This document shows, piece by piece, positions 57,435 to 64,000 of a DNA stretch of 64,000 nucleotides. How positions within the stretch are numbered: the stretch's first letter is position 1; each line of letters starts with the position of its first letter. Under the pieces are notes generated by a model. It saw nothing but the letters and a program-made list of their open reading frames with translations. It did not search any database and was not told where the DNA came from. Made by a program: the position numbers and the translations under genes. The stretch is taken from the NCBI GenBank assembly GCA_036768485.1, contig JAVLUZ010000223.1, positions 3,179,893 through 3,243,892 on the forward strand. Reading direction: 5' to 3'. The stretch is from Mermis nigrescens. Its lineage: Eukaryota; Nematoda; Enoplea; Mermithida; Mermithidae.

Positions 57435-59319
57435 TAGGGATCCGACCGGAGCTCCGGCTCCGTCTCCGGCCTCCGGCTCTGGCCTCCGGCTCCGGCCTCC
57501 GGCTCCTCCGGCCATTTTTTGGTCCTCCGGCCTCCGGCAGCCGGAGGTACAAAAGGGGCCGTAGGCAGGTTTGAACCGAATCATTCAATGCTTTAACGCT
57601 CTTCTTTTCTTTTGGAGCTTAGCACTCAGATTGTCTATTTTGTGAATTTGTACAAACACAGGTTTAATAAGTGAAGCTGTGAATGTGAACACTAGGGGTG
57701 CAGCGGGTGCACATTTTTTGGAATAGCGGGTGCGGGTGCCAAAATTTTGCTGTAGTGGGTGCAGGTGTTGCACCTTAAATAGCAGGTACAGATGGCGGGT
57801 GGCAGGTTTAGCAGTGAGATATAGCATAAAACAAATAGGGCTGAAAATGCACAATTTTTTTCGTCCACTTGATGCAGGTATTTACTGCGTGTAAAATTCA
57901 TATTAATTGTCAAGCTGATTGTCTTTTTATTTGCAGACTAACTCTCAATGGATTGAATTTGCAGATTAAAAATAAGTAAATTGTCAATGATTGAAGCATT
58001 GACCAAAATGAAGAGATAATATATTTGCACTTTGCAGAATAAAATGTTTAGCCACTTGTTGTTGTCGTTCTCTTCTTAAAAGGGTCTACGACGTTTCGGC
58101 GCCAGCAACTTATAAATTATACTAATTAAATAACTTTGGAGCAATTTTAAAGTAAATTATATATTCAGAAAGCAGGTTCTACAAGCTACAAAATAGCATA
58201 TTGTACTTTTCGATTCGATTGAGTATTCATTTGTATGCGACTGAAAAACCAGTAGAAAATCCAGTGTATTTTAGATGCATTAAATTATCTCACTAAATTC
58301 AGAGATATTCTGAAAGTGATTTCAACCATCACGTAGGGAATTGAATAGGCTTTTTGGAATCTGTATTATACTTTATTCATAAATGAATGTAAATAATTAA
58401 TAATTACAAAGAGTGTGTCGCCTAAATGGCGGCGCCAAAGCGTCCCATTTTGTTTTAAAAAAGCAGTGTACATTATATTGCTGCAAAACATGTCTACATG
58501 CATAGAGTGGTTAAACTGATGCACGTAAAGACTGGCACATAGACCCTTCTTTTTAAAAAGCATAATTCGCATAATTGGAATTAACCATAAGGGAGCTTGA
58601 ACAAGTATCTGCAGTCTAGTGAATATTTCAAAAAATAACTCATTACAAGCAGATGTTTGCTTTTCCCATTTGTACTGGTACATTAGATGTCACTGCTATA
58701 CATTTTGGTTTTTTCATTAACGCGCCATGCCTCAGAATCATTTTGTCTTTTTGTCAATTCTAAATATTATTATCCGCCACCCGCAGTTTTATCACAATAT
58801 TTTTAGCGGGTGCTGAGTGCGAGTGCCAAAAAAGAAGCGGGTGATAGCGAGTGCGGGTGCGGGTATCTGCTGCATCCCTAGTGAGACACTAATGTGGCAT
58901 TGTGAATGCACCATTGGTGAAATAATATATCATATATTTTGAGCCTTACAAATCGGACAGTGACAGTGCTTCGTCTGATATGGGAAGATGGAAGATGAAG
59001 AAATCGCTGATGACAATTAATTGAAAAATAATTAATATAGTCACAATATTTTAGTACATATAAATGCATGGCTAGATAATAAACATTCACTTCTACAGAT
59101 CTTTTACTTATCCATGAGCAATGTATTTAAACAAACCTATATACTGTACATCATATGAATTATATTTACGGCTTGTGAAAATTCTAGTTAACTGAAAATT
59201 CTAAGTTCACCTCCAGCCTTCGGCCTCCTGCCTCCGGCTCCGGCTCGGCGGGCTGGAGGTGACAGGCTGAGCTCCAGCTCCGGCCCGGAGGAAAAAAATG
59301 GACCTCCAGTCAATCCCTA
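57435..59319. mobile_element. hAT-like element with CCTCCGGCT subterminal repeats
   Basis: A perfect 8-bp TSD, ATTAAAAG (57427-57434 and 59320-59327), and ends TAGGGATCCGACCGGAG and, by reverse complement, TAGGGATTGACTGGAG define it. Both subterminal regions are (CCTCCGGCTCCGG)n (57449-57545 and 59210-59295). Outside the nested element there is no coding frame. Length 1885 bp. Confidence 0.93.
57693..58880. mobile_element. Second hAT-like element, GCGGGTGC repeats, nested in 57435-59319
   Basis: Ends TAGGGGTGCAGCGGGTGC and, by reverse complement, TAGGGATGCAGCAGATAC. Flanks GTGAACAC (57685-57692) and GTGAGACAC (58881-58889) are an 8-bp TSD with one inserted base. GCGGGTGC-type repeats lie inside both ends. 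The interior shows no transposase; frames such as 58366-58683 minus have no motif. Confidence 0.8.
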
Positions 59320-59327
59320 ATTAAAAG

Positions 59328-60032
59328 TGGGGTACTAGCAAAGAAAAATGTTCCGATGGAACAAAAAAGATGAATATACTTGGAATTGTGGATTATTGAG
59401 GATGTAAAAGGAGGGGATTAGGAAAAATCTATCTAAAGTCGCAAAATCTGCTAAAAATCAGACTTTCTCTAAGCAACGCAAAAAATTGATGTATATTCTG
59501 TGGCCAACAGATTAAAATAAATATTTAATCATAAAAATGATTGAAAAAGCAGCACGTTAGCTATGCAGTAGCTATGGGAAATGATATTGAGTAAACTAAC
59601 AGTCTTCTAAGCCAATTGAATGCGATAGCAAACATCCAAAGATAATTGGAGACATGGTTGGTTTAAAACAGTAGGAAACGCGTTAGTTGACTTGAAACAG
59701 ACTAAATGTAGATACACTAGCATGCCCAAAACAATTGTGTGCACTAATCCATCGGCCCCTGCTTTGCTTACTATAATGCTCATAACAAAATAAAACAACT
59801 TTGAATACAATACCTCTTAGTTTTTTTGTTTTCTAGCAATCAGGTGCCAGCAATTTAAAGAAGTTACCTTGATAGATTTCCAATTGCACTCTTATCTGAA
59901 ACTTCGAACATTATTAAAAAAAGACTTTTTAGAGCCATGGAATATACTTCGATTTTTAAGCGTTGCTTAGAGAAAGTCTGATTTTAGCAGATTTTGCGAC
60001 TTTAGGTAGATTTTTCCTAGTATAATACATAC
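59328..60032. mobile_element. Foldback element copy
   Basis: The left arm (59328-59510) and right arm (59935-60032) are reverse complements sharing TAAGCAACGC / GCGTTGCTTA and the AAAATCTRCCTAAAGTCGCA block. The right arm is shortened. Confidence 0.72.
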
Positions 60033-60426
60033 ACAATGGAAGTATAAATTGCTTAGTACCTAATGACATTTGCTACAACACTGACAAAGATAGGAATAAG
60101 TACTATTTTTTGTTAACAAAAAGTTGGGTACTAGCAAGAAAAAATGCTCGATGGAACAAAGAAAAGGTAGAATATACTTGGAACAAGAGAATTAACAAAA
60201 CGGAAAAGGAGGGGACTAGAAAAAGCTCCTATCTACAGATGTCACAAAATTTGCTAAAACACAGAAATTTTCTGAACAAGAAAAAAATGAAAGTAAGTAA
60301 ATCAAAGAAAAACCTACCTGTGCCTAAAATTGCAAAAAACTGCTAAAAATCACACTTTTTCTAAGCAATGCAAAAATCGAAGTATATTCTGCAGCCTCTG
60401 AAAAAAATAGGTGAACCTTCTCATAT

Positions 60427-60683
60427 TACAGTGGGCGGTTTCGAAATTCTGAGAGGGGTTTTCAAGTGGAATATTGGCCTTAAAAATAGTGCTATGGCGA
60501 AGAAAACACCAGTTTTGAACGTTTCTTGTCGAGCTCTATCTATCGGTACCTACCAAAAAAACCCAAAAAAGAGCAGAAAGATTTGAAAAAATTGAATTTT
60601 GGAGGTATTGTTAGGTATTTGCGTTTTCTTGTTGGGTATTTTGCTTGGGGTGCATACTCCCCAAACCCCTACGTCTAGGTATG
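60427..60683 (+). mobile_element. M1 MITE
   Basis: ACAGTGGGCGGTTTC start, GTGCTATGGCGAAGAAAACA core, GGGGTGCATACTCCCCAAAC and TAGGTATG end. The TSD is not clear. Confidence 0.68.
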
Positions 60684-60934
60684 GTGTCCAATGCTTAGTA
60701 TAAAAGCTTATAAAATAAATCTCAAATCTGCGTTTTTGCTAATCACTTGCAACGTTGATTTATTTGATATTGTGATTAGATAAATATTACAAAAAGCTAT
60801 ATCCTACTATTATTTGCGATACTGCAACGAAAGGCTGTGATTTCTATATAATGCATGCGTCCATTCCAGTACTCTTCTGGCGTTTCATCCCACCAGACCA
60901 CCAGGATTTTATTCCTGCCCATGTAAACTGATAA

Positions 60935-61066
60935 CCTTTAGGCATGGGAGGTTAGGGGTATGCACCAGTGTTCAATCAGAACGTCAAAAATTGCCGTTTT
61001 TCCAACATACCATAATTACTATTTTTTGACCCAGAAAAATATTGCAACATGGCGCTGCTCAGCTAT
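60935..61066 (-). mobile_element. M1 MITE, internally deleted
   Basis: It starts GGCATGGGAGGTTAGGGG, keeps TATGCACC and the AACATACCATAATTACTA core, and ends GCGCTGCTCAGCTATG. Opposite orientation to 60427-60683. Confidence 0.6.
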
Positions 61067-61348
61067 GGCGATATCTGCTTTTGCAGAGTGAGTGGTCAGT
61101 TATCTCCAATGTTTTATCTTTGTTCGATAGGATGCTGCTTTCTTCCGCAGGCCGCTGAATATACTTTGATTTTGTGTTGCTTAAAAAATTCTGATTTTTA
61201 GCAGATCCTGCAGTTTTAGGCACAGGTAGGTTTTTTCTTTGATTTACTTACTTTCATTTTTTCTTTGTTCAGAAAATTTCTGAGTTTTAGCAAATTTTGT
61301 GACATTTGTAGATAGGAGCTTTTTCTAATCACTGCTTTTACGTCCTTG

Positions 61349-63720
<2,372 letters not shown>

Positions 63721-64000
63721 TCCTTAGACTCATGAAGAGATATTATTTTGTCTTAAATGGGTTGCATTAGAGTTAAATCCTTCTTAGCCGTGTTTATAAT
63801 ATCTTTCACAAAATCTTGCACATGAAGAGCAATCATTTAATTGATATAAATTGCCTGCAAAAGTGGTTTAAAATAAACCAGCAATCACCCGACTGTGCAC
63901 AGAAGTCGATAAAGATATGCAGCTTAATTGTAATCATGTACATTAATAAGCTGTAAATCGAAGATACACCATTTGGAATGGAAAAGACTGTAGTTAATGA
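63721..64000. other. AT-rich end of window
   Basis: No feature supported. Confidence 0.5.

Larger units (their letters stand above)
60125..61340. mobile_element. Foldback element copy with M1 insertions in its loop
   Basis: Arms 60212-60402 and 61147-61327 are about 90% reverse complements over 190 bp, including AAGTAAGTAAATCAAAGAAA and CCTACCTGTGCCTAAAA. The 745-bp loop holds two M1 copies in opposite orientation. Confidence 0.8.

Overview
This is eukaryotic, AT-rich, repeat-dominated DNA, almost certainly from an invertebrate animal. There are no operons, ribosome-binding sites or dense reading frames. The few credible exons have GT/AG borders and short introns (about 47-155 nt). Two F-box genes carried in the window have C-terminal halves that resemble, by eye, the F-box-associated regions of nematode FBXB-type proteins, so a nematode is my low-confidence guess; other invertebrates stay possible. 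I see no intact full-length gene. Most of the window is transposon sequence, and many insertions can be proved from their target-site duplications (TSDs). Layout: 1-339 hairpin MITE. 763-908 a GC-rich element end, then a fragment of dispersed family 'R' to about 1575. 2180-3465 and 10279-12556 two arrays of a 78-bp repeat built on a perfect 26-bp palindrome, in opposite orientations. Between them lie a self-nested hAT-like MITE (3646-4157) and two hAT-like elements in inverted orientation (4568-5447, 9607-10189). From 13390 to about 24200 an LTR-retrotransposon gag relic is split by an 8.9-kb foldback element (14090-23009, 9-bp TSD, arms of about 1.3 kb) carrying two tail-to-tail F-box genes; that element is split in turn by a 1.7-kb and a 4.3-kb hAT-like element, the latter holding further elements. 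24.7-29.5 kb has MITEs and one probable host exon (26592-26901, minus). 29.58-31.87 kb is a long R copy. 31868-41127 is a head-to-tail tandem duplication of about 4.6 kb containing an unknown reading frame, a (TG)n tract and a minus-strand L1/Tx1-type LINE relic; the second copy extends to about 42.5 kb with RT and endonuclease remnants. 42.7-43.6 kb has tandem repeats and a 100-N assembly gap. 43.7-53.6 kb is the least transposon-rich part: spliced minus-strand exons at 52591-53243, a decayed spliced gene at 44.96-46.4 kb and other coding-like pieces. 53.6-64 kb is R-family sequence interrupted by a mariner-type MITE, two nested hAT-like elements, foldback hairpins and a 300-bp (TA)n tract. 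How parts relate: none of the DNA transposons shows a transposase, so all look non-autonomous, and the nesting gives a readable insertion order. The tandem duplication gives paired copies of the LINE and the unknown reading frame; they differ mainly by single-base indels, so many broken frames here could be consensus errors as well as true decay.
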